The position numbers and the translations under genes were made by a program. Shown here piece by piece: positions 16,901 to 25,074 of a stretch of DNA of 64,000 nucleotides; within the stretch, counting starts at the first letter, position 1; each line of letters begins with the position of its first letter. The DNA lies in assembly GCA_016787805.1 (NCBI GenBank), contig JAEUTY010000001.1, forward strand, positions 62,001 through 126,000. The letters run 5' to 3'. Source of the stretch: Flavobacterium sp. GTDB taxonomy: Bacteria > Bacteroidota > Bacteroidia > Flavobacteriales > Flavobacteriaceae. The notes under the pieces were generated by a model, which saw only the letters and a program-made list of their open reading frames with translations, did not search any database and was not told the DNA's origin.

Positions 16901-16917
16901 TTACTATTTGGATAAGA

Positions 16918-18888
16918 TTACTTATTCAGAATAATCACAATCTTATTAAAATCGGCGGCAGCGTTGATTACGGCTTTGTATTCGTCAAATTTTTCTAATG
17001 GATAATTCATGATTTTGTAGTATTCTACATTTTCAACATTGATTTCATTTTTGGTTGCATTATAGTTGCTCACAAAAACGGCTTCGTCTTTTCCGTTGAT
17101 AGTGGTTTTGAAGTTTAAATTGAATTTGTCTAAATTTTTCACCGTTGTTCCTTCTGGCAAAATAATTTTGATTTTACGTAAATAGGAGTGAGGATAATCA
17201 ATTTCTACAGGTAAAATGCGTTTGTTTTCCTGGTAAAATTCCAATTGTGGACCAATAATTTTCCCAACGGAGAATAAGTAATTATCGCCTGCTTTTTGTA
17301 CCAAATCTTTGCCTTCGTATTCAACATTCAAAACAAATGGTTTTTTGCCCACAAAATCCAAGCCATCGTTTTCAGCAGCAATCGATTTGAATTCTTTTTG
17401 TTGGGTGTAATTTTCGGCTACTTCTTTCAAAATGTCTTTGTATTGCTTCGGGTCAGCAAAGTCTTTTATCGGTTGAAAATTCATACCCGAAAAACCACCA
17501 AATGACATTTTACTTTTTATCGTTGGGTTTTGTAAATCAGTTGTAAAATCTACTGTAATTTCCATTACATCATGAGTAATATCGGTTCCAGGAATTTGGA
17601 TAAATTGGCTTTCTCCCGTTCCCATCGTGATGCCACCAACGTTTTTGGGTTTGATGAAAAGTCCGTATTGATTGGTCAAATAATTTGGAACTAAAGGTGT
17701 TCTGAATTCAATTTCAGTTGGACACAAATAACTATTTACACTAGGAAAGTAAAATAGAATTTCACTCAAACTCTCATAGCTTTCAAATTCGGTATCAAAA
17801 ACATCTTTGTAACGATTCGAGGTAAAAACGGTATTGGTTTCAATTTTAAAATACTTAAAAACAGCCAAATACAATTTCAAAATATCCGATTGATTGGCTT
17901 GTTTGGCTTTGATTACATCGGCCAAATTTTCTTTAGTATCAAAATAACGATTGTATGGAATGGTTTTTTTGATTTTGTTTTCGATGTTCCACACTTGTTC
18001 TTGCGTGTCTTTTGATTTCGGAATGGATGCACAAAATTCATCAACTGCTTTTTGCGATTTTTTATCCAATTCTTCGTTGAAACGCTCGTAAATTGTAGTG
18101 GCGAATTTTTTGTAATTGTAAATGTTTTTCGCGCCAGTATTGTAGTTTTCGTAGAGCTTGTAACGGAACATTTTCAGATTTGCATTCCAATTGGCATATT
18201 TTTCATCGTCGTGTAGTGCCGGAATTTCCTTTTCAGAAAGCGAAAGCACTTCTTTATTTTCAAAACGTTTCGTGTCAATTGTTGCTTCACTTAATCCGTT
18301 ATATGATTTGGTTATGAATTTAACAAAATTGGGATAAATCAATTCAAAGTTGACATTCAAAATTGGATATTCGTCTTGTACTTTGATGGTTTTTCCATCG
18401 AGCTCTGGAAATTCTTTTAGAACATACAATTTTTCGATAATTGCACCTTTTTCAATTCCGGTAACGGCAAAATAATTGAATTTTATCCCTTTTTCTTCGT
18501 CAACTTCTTCTTTGATGTCATTTTTGTCTAATGAGATAATTTTACCATTGCTCAAAATTACGCGAGCTTTGGTTTCAATTACACTTTCATTGATATTAAA
18601 AGGAATATAAATACGATTGTTGCGTTCGATTGCATCGTCAGAATTGATGTAAATTTTTTCGTGAAATAAATAATACTGAAATACATCTTTGCCGTCTGAT
18701 GCGATTTCAATTTTTACATTTCGATTCAAAATAACTTCGACTTCATTTTTGTATTTGTCGGGTATTTCGGCTGTTGAGACTTTTGCATCCCAATCGTAAT
18801 TTTTAAAGGTATATTCTTGCGCATTACTATAGTTGCAAATGCTAATAAATGCAAAAACTAAAATGGTCTTAAGAGCAATTTTTTTCAT
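16918..18888 (-). CDS. DUF3857 / transglutaminase-like protein, probably catalytically dead
   Basis: 656 aa, signal peptide ending near SICNYSNAQ. An N-terminal DUF3857 domain (about 50-230) is followed by a transglutaminase-like region (about 270-420) and a C-terminal beta-rich domain. At the position where the paralogue next door has the catalytic GDCKDMAS, this protein reads QSDILKLY: Ser replaces Cys near residue 334, and no matching DNHM histidine segment is seen. So the protease/transglutaminase triad seems lost while the fold is kept. It overlaps the upstream paralogue by 1 nt, so both are made together. Exported, probably periplasmic or surface-associated; the substrate is unknown. 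Confidence 0.82.
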   Translation of the reverse strand: MKKIALKTILVFAFISICNYSNAQEYTFKNYDWDAKVSTAEIPDKYKNEVEVILNRNVKIEIASDGKDVFQYYLFHEKIYINSDDAIERNNRIYIPFNINESVIETKARVILSNGKIISLDKNDIKEEVDEEKGIKFNYFAVTGIEKGAIIEKLYVLKEFPELDGKTIKVQDEYPILNVNFELIYPNFVKFITKSYNGLSEATIDTKRFENKEVLSLSEKEIPALHDDEKYANWNANLKMFRYKLYENYNTGAKNIYNYKKFATTIYERFNEELDKKSQKAVDEFCASIPKSKDTQEQVWNIENKIKKTIPYNRYFDTKENLADVIKAKQANQSDILKLYLAVFKYFKIETNTVFTSNRYKDVFDTEFESYESLSEILFYFPSVNSYLCPTEIEFRTPLVPNYLTNQYGLFIKPKNVGGITMGTGESQFIQIPGTDITHDVMEITVDFTTDLQNPTIKSKMSFGGFSGMNFQPIKDFADPKQYKDILKEVAENYTQQKEFKSIAAENDGLDFVGKKPFVLNVEYEGKDLVQKAGDNYLFSVGKIIGPQLEFYQENKRILPVEIDYPHSYLRKIKIILPEGTTVKNLDKFNLNFKTTINGKDEAVFVSNYNATKNEINVENVEYYKIMNYPLEKFDEYKAVINAAADFNKIVIILNK

Positions 18889-20786
18889 TATTTCTGTGTT
18901 ATTATTATAGTTTCGCCGTAATTGGTTTTGATTTTTTTGATGGTTTCATTCCACAACTCGAAATCGGTTTTAGTAAGCATAATTTTCTTTTGTGAAATTT
19001 GAGCGGTGTAAGTAATCTGGTTTTCTTTGACTTCGTATTTGAAATTAGCTGAAAGCAACTCATTGTCGATTGCAAAGTCTTTTGGAAGAAATTTTACGCT
19101 ATAATTCTGCGGAATTTCGAGTTCATATGAACCTAAACTTGCAGTCAAAAATTCGAGTTCATAGTTCGAAATTCGATCTTTTTCGATGATTAATTCCTCC
19201 AAATGTGTGTCCAGATTCATATTGATATAAATGTCTTTGTCGATTTTAATCAAATAGTTATCGATGTCAAATTGATAATCGATTTTGTACGGCAAGTCGC
19301 GGTCTTTGATGTTTTCCTCGGTAAAATTCAGCAATTTGAATTTATTATTTCCTTTAATTACAATCGATTTGATCATTTCAAAACGCTTCTTATTGGCCGA
19401 ATCACCTAATTGTGCTAGTAAATTACTTCGATTGTAACCATTAAAAATCAATTTGCCTGAACCCACAATTTTTTCGTTTTCGATTTTCAATTTTACATGG
19501 TCGGTAACCATATTGTTCTCGGGAGCAACAATCGGAACTTTTACAATTTTATACGAATCATTTTCATACACCAAGGCTTCTTTTCCTTGAATAAAACCCG
19601 TTGGAATTCCGTAGCGCGTTTCTTTATCCGTTGCATCCAAAAAGATGTATTCAGTACCTTTTTTGTACGTTGCAATCATGTGGTTATCAACTCCAGGAGT
19701 CGCATTTTCGCTATACGAATACGGAATTTCACGCGTTCCAATCCAAGTAATGAATACGTTTTGAATGCCAGCGTATTTGGCCATTGCCGTAATAATACTT
19801 GCCATGTCTTTGCAATCACCAAATTTTCGACTGCAAACCAAGCCTCCTTCGCGCGGCATAAAGCCTTCATAACCATTTTCAAAAGCCACATATTTGATGT
19901 TGTCTTTTACCCAATAAAAAATATTTTTGACCTTTTCTTCTTCACTTTTAGCATTTGCGATTACTTGTAAAGTAATGTTTTTTAACTCTTTGTCTTCTGT
20001 TTTGTTCAAGTCTCTAACAAACTCTTGGTAATAGTTGAACAGTTTTCCAACATCTTCTAAGCCTTCAACGAGTTGATTGGCAATGGTAAAATCTTTTACA
20101 TAAACATCAATGTGAGGAACCAAGTGTAAAATTCCTGGCGAATTCGCTTCGTATTTCAACGGTTTTATGTCTTTGAGTGTCCAGCGGTAAATGTTGCGTC
20201 CTTTTTTTTCGGTTTTAGTAAACTCAATTGCGTTGTTAGGATCGTTGAATATTTTGTAACCAATGTTGATTTCTTTGTCGGTTTTTATTTCTAAAGTTGA
20301 GTTCAAAACAGGAAACGAGTTGCCGAAAAGAAATTTATGAAGCAAATGATAATCAGTATATTCGCGTTTGTATTTGAACACTTTTTTGGCGCCCGCTTCC
20401 AAATTGGTAAAAATGAGTTGACGTTCTTTAACACCGTTATAAAAAACTGCATCGTCGCGCGATTCTTTTTCGTTGGTTTGAGTCACTTTGAAGCGCTTGT
20501 TGTTGAGTACAGTTTCGGCTTCAAAATCAACGAGTTTCACTAATTCAGAATACGTAAAACTCTCCGAATTGTTATTGATTCCATTGTCGGTCAAAATCAT
20601 CGATTCGTAGAAACTGTCTTCAATTACATTGAGTTTTTTATCTTCCAAAAATAAATCATAACTCGAGTTGTCATTGAGTACGAGCTCGTTGTAATCGGGA
20701 TATAATTTTTTATAATCTTCTAATGTTTTTTGTGAAAATGAAATAAAATGAGTCAGAAAAACACCAATGAATAAGGTTGTTTTCAT
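18888..20786 (-). CDS. DUF3857 domain-containing transglutaminase-like protein
   Basis: 632 aa from the ATG at 20786, which gives a good signal peptide (MKTTLFIGVFLTHFISFSQ); the ATG nine codons upstream (20813) is an alternative. DUF3857 lies at about 60-240 and the transglutaminase core at about 280-400, with an intact Cys-His-Asp triad: GDCKDMAS (Cys325), VDNHMIA (His369) and IFLDATD (Asp384). The family belongs to the papain-like/transglutaminase fold and is common in Bacteroidetes, but its biological role is not known. First gene of a pair with the degenerate paralogue at 16918 (1-nt overlap). DUF4268 lies upstream on the same strand. Confidence 0.87.
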   Translation of the reverse strand: MKTTLFIGVFLTHFISFSQKTLEDYKKLYPDYNELVLNDNSSYDLFLEDKKLNVIEDSFYESMILTDNGINNNSESFTYSELVKLVDFEAETVLNNKRFKVTQTNEKESRDDAVFYNGVKERQLIFTNLEAGAKKVFKYKREYTDYHLLHKFLFGNSFPVLNSTLEIKTDKEINIGYKIFNDPNNAIEFTKTEKKGRNIYRWTLKDIKPLKYEANSPGILHLVPHIDVYVKDFTIANQLVEGLEDVGKLFNYYQEFVRDLNKTEDKELKNITLQVIANAKSEEEKVKNIFYWVKDNIKYVAFENGYEGFMPREGGLVCSRKFGDCKDMASIITAMAKYAGIQNVFITWIGTREIPYSYSENATPGVDNHMIATYKKGTEYIFLDATDKETRYGIPTGFIQGKEALVYENDSYKIVKVPIVAPENNMVTDHVKLKIENEKIVGSGKLIFNGYNRSNLLAQLGDSANKKRFEMIKSIVIKGNNKFKLLNFTEENIKDRDLPYKIDYQFDIDNYLIKIDKDIYINMNLDTHLEELIIEKDRISNYELEFLTASLGSYELEIPQNYSVKFLPKDFAIDNELLSANFKYEVKENQITYTAQISQKKIMLTKTDFELWNETIKKIKTNYGETIIITQK

Positions 20787-20821
20787 CAATTTGAATCGCT
20801 GGTTTATAATCATAGCAATGG

Positions 20822-21265
20822 TTAAGTGTTGATTTCTAAATCTTTAATATATGTTTCGTGTTCAAAGAAGAAGTATTCAAAAGCTGCCATTTTTTCGTTG
20901 AAAAAGTCAAAAACTTCTGGCCACGTTTTCGGATTGTTGATACTAATTCCAAGTTTTTCAACCCAAATTCTACTGATTAGCTTTCCGTTTTCTAAGTAAA
21001 AATTGCGTTCAAAAATGGCGTCGGGCAAATGTTCTTCCAATAATAATGTTTTAAGCGACTCGATTTTTTCGTAATAAATGGTTCGTTTTTCGTCTTCTTT
21101 ATTTTCAATATCTAACAAAACCTGTGCCTTTTTGTTGTCAACATAAAATTTAAACGAAACGTCTTTTATTTTAGTATCGTACAAAATCCATTTTCTGGGA
21201 TATGCTTCTGCAAATGCAATCCAAAACTCTTTTTTGATTCGCTGGCTTTCTTCTTTACTGTACAT
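20822..21265 (-). CDS. DUF4268 domain-containing protein
   Basis: 147 aa from the ATG at 21265 (MYSKEESQRIKKEFW). A longer in-frame start at 21364 would run into the divergent Nudix gene and adds an unlikely N-terminus. Features typical of DUF4268: SQRIKKEFWIAFAE near the start, an aromatic beta region (KWILYDTKIKDVSFKFYV), and the C-terminal KTWPEVFDFFNEKMAAFEYFF. The domain is also found fused to restriction-related proteins elsewhere, but here it stands alone. It may share a transcript with the DUF3857 pair (35-bp gap). Function unknown. Confidence 0.8.
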   Translation of the reverse strand: MYSKEESQRIKKEFWIAFAEAYPRKWILYDTKIKDVSFKFYVDNKKAQVLLDIENKEDEKRTIYYEKIESLKTLLLEEHLPDAIFERNFYLENGKLISRIWVEKLGISINNPKTWPEVFDFFNEKMAAFEYFFFEHETYIKDLEINT

Positions 21266-21319
21266 TAAAAATTCGGATTTACTTTTTTTTTGTAAATTTA
21301 GAAAATTAATTCCACAGCC

Positions 21320-21958
21320 ATGAATCATTCTGATTTTAAAATTGCAATTCAACAACTGGAACATTTAGAGTTACCAGCGTTGCATTCGCATAAAAAAATG
21401 GCGCCGTTGGAACGAATAAAAATATTGGAAGAAGCCAATTTGAATCGCCCAAATGCCAAAAATGCTGCTGTGATGATGTTGTTTTATCCTAAAAATAACC
21501 AAACGCATTTGGCATTGATTAAACGCAATAGTTATCCTGGAGTTCATGCGTCTCAGATTGCATTTCCGGGCGGAAAAGTTGAAAAAGAAGATCAAAATTT
21601 AGTCCAAACCGCTTTGCGTGAAACCCATGAAGAAATTGGTGTTCATCCTGATTTGATTCAAGTAATTCGCAGTTTTACAACTGTTTATATTCCGCCGAGC
21701 AATTTTTTAGTGCATCCTTTTTTGGGTTTTTCAGAGCACGAAATTCAATTTAAATTGCAAGCAGATGAAGTCGCAGGCATCATAGAAACACCTTTAGCTA
21801 TTTTGCTGGATGATACTATTATAACCAATAAAATTATTGAAACTTCCTATTCAAAATCGATTGATATTCCTGCTTTTCAAATTTATGAACATACGGTTTG
21901 GGGCGCAACTGCCATGATGCTCAGCGAGTTAAAAGATATGTTGAAAATGGTTTTATAA
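21320..21958 (+). CDS. Nudix hydrolase, CoA pyrophosphatase-like
   Basis: 212 aa. The Nudix box is present as FPGGKVEKED ... ALRETHEEIG, preceded by the CoA-pyrophosphatase subgroup signature LIKRNSYPGVHASQIAFPGG. Such enzymes split CoA or its derivatives into 3',5'-ADP and phosphopantetheine in the cytoplasm. The first 40 residues (LEHLELPALHSHKKMAPL) are typical of the flavobacterial homologues. The start ATG at 21320 is 54 bp from the divergent DUF4268 start. The acyltransferase follows 47 bp downstream with a possible promoter of its own. Confidence 0.9.
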   Translation: MNHSDFKIAIQQLEHLELPALHSHKKMAPLERIKILEEANLNRPNAKNAAVMMLFYPKNNQTHLALIKRNSYPGVHASQIAFPGGKVEKEDQNLVQTALRETHEEIGVHPDLIQVIRSFTTVYIPPSNFLVHPFLGFSEHEIQFKLQADEVAGIIETPLAILLDDTIITNKIIETSYSKSIDIPAFQIYEHTVWGATAMMLSELKDMLKMVL

Positions 21959-21972
21959 ATAATTAGTTTTTG

Positions 21973-21980
21973 TAAGTTTG
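21973..21980 (+). promoter_or_regulatory. Bacteroidetes -7 promoter element for the acyltransferase
   Basis: TAAGTTTG matches TAnnTTTG, 25 nt before the ATG at 22006. No clear TTTG -33 element is seen. Confidence 0.4.
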
Positions 21981-22005
21981 CCTTTCTAAAATTTGGAAAA
22001 AAATT

Positions 22006-22815
22006 ATGGGTTTATTCAAGAGAAATCCTTTTGGTCATATCCTTTTTATCAAAAAATGGTTGATTCGCATTTTGGGTGTCATCACGCACCGACGTTACCG
22101 CGGATTCAACGAATTGCAAATTGACGGTTCTGAAGTTATCCGAGCGTTGCCCGATAAGAATGTCCTTTTTATTTCCAATCATCAAACTTATTTTGCCGAT
22201 GTTGTGGCCATGTTTCATGTATTCAACGCCAGCCTTTCAGGAAGAGAAGACAGTATCAAAAACGTTGGTTATTTGTGGCAACCCAAAATGAATATGTATT
22301 ATGTTGCGGCAAGCGAAACGATGAAAGCAGGTTTATTACCTCGTATTTTGGCTTACGTTGGAGCCATTACTGTAGAAAGAACTTGGCGCGCAGGAGGAAA
22401 AGATGTGACTGAAAAGCGCGAAGTGAATCCGAATGATACCGAAAATATTAAAATGGCTTTGGCTGATGGTTGGGTAATTACATTTCCACAAGGTACAACC
22501 AAATCCTTCAAACCTGTTCGAAAAGGAACGGCGCACATCATTAAGCAACACAAACCAGTTGTAGTTCCAATTGTAATTGATGGTTTCCGACGCTCGTTTG
22601 ATAAAAAAGGCTTGCGATTAAAGAAGAAAAATATTCTACAATCGTTTATTATCAAAGAACCTCTTGAAATTGATTACGATAACGACACGATTGAGCAAAT
22701 TGTTGAAAAAGTAGAATATGCTATCGAACAACATCCTTCTTTTTTAAAGGTAATTCCAGCCGAAGAAATCGAAGAACAAGAACGCCTTAATCGAACCCGT
22801 CAATGGGAATATTAA
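22006..22815 (+). CDS. 1-acyl-sn-glycerol-3-phosphate acyltransferase family protein (PlsC-like)
   Basis: 269 aa. The acyltransferase block I reads FISNHQTYFADVV: the catalytic His and Asp are present, but with five residues between them (HX5D) where the family norm is HX4D. Block III reads ITFPQGTTKSFKPVRKGTAHI, corresponding to FPEGTR with Gln for Glu. It would acylate lysophosphatidic acid or a related lipid at the cytoplasmic face of the membrane. The variant motifs make the precise acceptor uncertain. The gene ends 4 nt inside the convergent TraB/GumN gene. Confidence 0.85.
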   Translation: MGLFKRNPFGHILFIKKWLIRILGVITHRRYRGFNELQIDGSEVIRALPDKNVLFISNHQTYFADVVAMFHVFNASLSGREDSIKNVGYLWQPKMNMYYVAASETMKAGLLPRILAYVGAITVERTWRAGGKDVTEKREVNPNDTENIKMALADGWVITFPQGTTKSFKPVRKGTAHIIKQHKPVVVPIVIDGFRRSFDKKGLRLKKKNILQSFIIKEPLEIDYDNDTIEQIVEKVEYAIEQHPSFLKVIPAEEIEEQERLNRTRQWEY

Positions 22816-23666
22816 TGTACGGGCTCTACTGTAAAACCATATTTTCGAAGTAAATTAATTACGCCTTTTTCACCACCCAAATGTGCAGCTCCAACACCAA
22901 AAAAGGTAGCCTTGTTATGTGCAATTTTGCTTATTCGAGCAATCCAATTTTGGTTACGAGAGTTGAGTAATTCATCGTCAAATTGAGAAGTTAATACATT
23001 TTCAGATTGCTGAGTAAATGTATACATTGCTTCTATATCTTCAGTTTTATAAAGCTCAAGCATTTCGTTTAACCCTTTGACATCACGACTCAGGTCACTT
23101 TTAGCTGTTTTAACCAATTCGTTCATTTGATCTTGGTATGGAATGGCATCAAAAACATTGAGTTGTTCGGTAATGGTTTCCAAACCAATTGTTTCTTCTT
23201 TTTGCTCTTTGGTTATATTTATCAATGCGCCCTCTACCGATTGCATTTCACACGAAATCATTCTTGGGTACAACATGGCACTGACCATAAACGGTTTTAA
23301 TGTGTTGAGCATTTTGGCCGAAAAACCTAAATTTTTAGTCAAAAATGCGTCTACAATTTCGAAATCTTCTTTAGAGGTTAACGACTGCATGGTTACGCCG
23401 TCTTTCATCATCATGCCGCCCATCATTTCGGTTTGCATATTAGTGTCATCCATATCCAATTCCAAACACAATTGATCGGTTTTATCGAGTGCATTTTTTA
23501 CTTTTTCAGGCAATGTTGCATCACAAGTAATGTGAATTGTTCCATATAAGTAAGAGTGGTGTTTTAAGCCATTTCCAGAAATTTTCCACAATAACGATTT
23601 TCCGTTCGTTTGCGCCGATGAAATTCCGAATAAGAATCCCAAAATAATTACTAATAACTTTTTCAT
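22812..23666 (-). CDS. TraB/GumN family protein
   Basis: 284 aa with signal peptide MKKLLVIILGFLFGISSAQ. Core signatures of the family: SLLWKISGNGL ... SYLYGTIH at the N-terminus, CLELDMDD, and a C-terminal GVGAAHLGGEKGVINLLRKYG containing the conserved GAxHL-like motif. The family is metalloprotease-like, with Tiki/PrgY relatives; the GTIH and GAAH histidines are putative metal ligands. The gene starts at the stop codon of the membrane protein upstream (1-nt overlap) and is third in the sigma factor operon, so it may be part of an envelope-stress circuit (inference). Confidence 0.85.
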   Translation of the reverse strand: MKKLLVIILGFLFGISSAQTNGKSLLWKISGNGLKHHSYLYGTIHITCDATLPEKVKNALDKTDQLCLELDMDDTNMQTEMMGGMMMKDGVTMQSLTSKEDFEIVDAFLTKNLGFSAKMLNTLKPFMVSAMLYPRMISCEMQSVEGALINITKEQKEETIGLETITEQLNVFDAIPYQDQMNELVKTAKSDLSRDVKGLNEMLELYKTEDIEAMYTFTQQSENVLTSQFDDELLNSRNQNWIARISKIAHNKATFFGVGAAHLGGEKGVINLLRKYGFTVEPVH

Positions 23667-24289
23667 TACAAATCTATTTTTTTAAGTTCATTATAATTTT
23701 TGAATAATTTTCGCAATAATGTACCGTAAATTAGGTAATAAAACAACCAAAACACTCCAACAAAAACAATTAAAAATACAGCCAATATGCAAATTGTAAT
23801 AACCATAGCTTTCATATTGTGGGTTATTTGGCTCATTTTCGGATTGATTGAAAAAGCCAAAATAAATCCAGCGATACTACTCAACACAATCATGCCTAAA
23901 TTATACCAAACATAGTATTTGACAGTTTTTCGAGTTTTTAAAATATCTTTCATCAATTGTTTGGTCGAATTGGTAGCCGAAATGTTGCGGTAATTAATGT
24001 AGAAAAAGTAAATAAATATTGCAATTACTACATAATTAAAAATGGTCAAAGCCTTCAAATAATTGATGAGATACTCGCCGTGCATTTGTCGCAAATAATC
24101 ATCTGTATTGAATACTACATTAACGCTAGTCCATAAAAGAACTTCCAAAATGCTAATAATCAATATCCATTTGACTATCGATGACGATTTTTTGTGAATC
24201 ATTTTGTAAATGTCCACTTCAGTAATTTGTTGGAATGAACTTTCACTTTTCTTCCAATCTTTTTTCAATAAATCCAATTCTTCTATCAT
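23666..24289 (-). CDS. Four-TM membrane protein, putative anti-sigma-type regulator
   Basis: 207 aa. The cytoplasmic N-terminus (about 1-37, MIEELDLLKKDWKKSESSF) is charged and helical; TM helices lie at about 39-58, 82-103, 127-150 and 160-190; a short basic tail follows. The position immediately after an ECF sigma gene (6-bp gap) and the charged cytosolic N-terminus are what an anti-sigma factor would show, but it lacks a recognisable zinc-binding anti-sigma motif (HxxxCxxC) and the single-TM layout. The role as sigma regulator is therefore inference. Overlaps the TraB/GumN gene by 1 nt. Confidence 0.65.
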   Translation of the reverse strand: MIEELDLLKKDWKKSESSFQQITEVDIYKMIHKKSSSIVKWILIISILEVLLWTSVNVVFNTDDYLRQMHGEYLINYLKALTIFNYVVIAIFIYFFYINYRNISATNSTKQLMKDILKTRKTVKYYVWYNLGMIVLSSIAGFILAFSINPKMSQITHNMKAMVITICILAVFLIVFVGVFWLFYYLIYGTLLRKLFKNYNELKKIDL

Positions 24290-24295
24290 AATGGC

Positions 24296-24790
24296 TTACG
24301 GATTTAATATTTTTTTTAGTTTTCCCTTAATACGGTTCATTTTTACTCGAGCATTCACTTCTGTAATACCTAAAGTTTCTGCTATTTCAGTGTAATCTTT
24401 GTCTTCCAAATACATAAAAATCAAAGCTTTCTCAATGTCATTCAACTGATGTACAGCCTTGTATAATAGTTTGATTTGTTCTTCCTCTTCCGAGTTGTAA
24501 TCTTCCTGTGATATAAAATAACTCTTGTTTTCGTAGTCAACAGTAGCTATACTTCGAGTGCTTTTTCGGTACAATGTAATCGCCGTGTTCAGCGCCACAC
24601 GATACGCCCAAGTGGAGAATTTAGAATCGCCTCTAAACTTCGGAAAGGCTTTCCACAACTGAATGGTAATTTCCTGAAACAAATCTTTGTGCGCGTCTTC
24701 ACCCGACGTATATAGGCGACAAATCTTATGGATAATATTCTGATTATCCTTAAGTTGCTTCACAAACGATTGTTCCAAACTCTCACTCAT
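24296..24790 (-). CDS. ECF-type RNA polymerase sigma factor
   Basis: 164 aa from the ATG at 24790 (MSESLEQSFVKQLKDN); a longer in-frame ATG at 24859 adds 23 hydrophobic residues that do not fit. Region 2 includes DLFQEITIQLWKAFPKFRG and the -10-binding KFSTWAYRVALNTAI. Region 4 has the helix-turn-helix DYTEIAETLGITEVNARVK. It redirects RNA polymerase to a specific regulon. It heads a tightly packed operon with a four-TM protein and a TraB/GumN protein. Upstream lies a 13-unit hexamer microsatellite. Confidence 0.93.
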   Translation of the reverse strand: MSESLEQSFVKQLKDNQNIIHKICRLYTSGEDAHKDLFQEITIQLWKAFPKFRGDSKFSTWAYRVALNTAITLYRKSTRSIATVDYENKSYFISQEDYNSEEEEQIKLLYKAVHQLNDIEKALIFMYLEDKDYTEIAETLGITEVNARVKMNRIKGKLKKILNP

Positions 24791-24887
24791 ACTTACGTTA
24801 GTAAACCTTAGTAGGTTTTTGTTACAAAAATGATAAAACAATATCAAATTCAATGTCAAAATTCAATGTCAATAGCAAGCTTTTTTA

Positions 24888-24965
24888 ATTGTTATTGTCA
24901 TTGTTATTGTTATTGTCATTGTTATTGTTATTGCCATTGTCATTGTCATTGTTATTGCTATTGCC
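24888..24965. repeat. Hexanucleotide microsatellite (ATTGTT/ATTGTC/ATTGCC), 13 units
   Basis: Thirteen consecutive 6-bp units of the form ATTGNN, with NN drawn from TT, TC, CC and CT. It lies between the divergent sigma factor gene and the NADH dehydrogenase-like gene, about 100 bp from the sigma start. The length could vary by slippage. Confidence 0.9.
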
Positions 24966-25000
24966 CTTGATTTTTATTACCATGATGCTAAATATCTTCG

Positions 25001-25008
25001 TAACTTTG
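25001..25008 (+). promoter_or_regulatory. Bacteroidetes -7 promoter element for the NDH-2-like gene
   Basis: TAACTTTG matches TAnnTTTG, 66 nt before the ATG at 25075. The leader would begin with the TTAGCTG heptamer tract. Confidence 0.45.
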
Positions 25009-25013
25009 CCATA

Positions 25014-25040
25014 TTAGCTGTTAGCTGTTAGCTGTTAGCC
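25014..25040. repeat. TTAGCTG heptamer tandem repeat
   Basis: Three perfect TTAGCTG units and a partial fourth (TTAGCC) within the 5' leader of the NDH-2-like gene. The same heptamer type (TTCAGCT/GTCAGCC) occurs at 53854-53895. Confidence 0.85.
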
Positions 25041-25074
25041 AAAATTTTAAACTCTAAATTCTGAAATCTAAAAC

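Noticed and set aside
19497-19970. 157-codon plus-strand frame opposite the DUF3857 gene
   Set aside because: Fully inside a gene with an intact triad on the other strand; no signal, motif or start context.
20786-20813. Upstream ATG for the DUF3857 gene
   Set aside because: It would put nine extra residues ahead of a clean signal peptide; the ATG at 20786 is preferred, though this is not certain.
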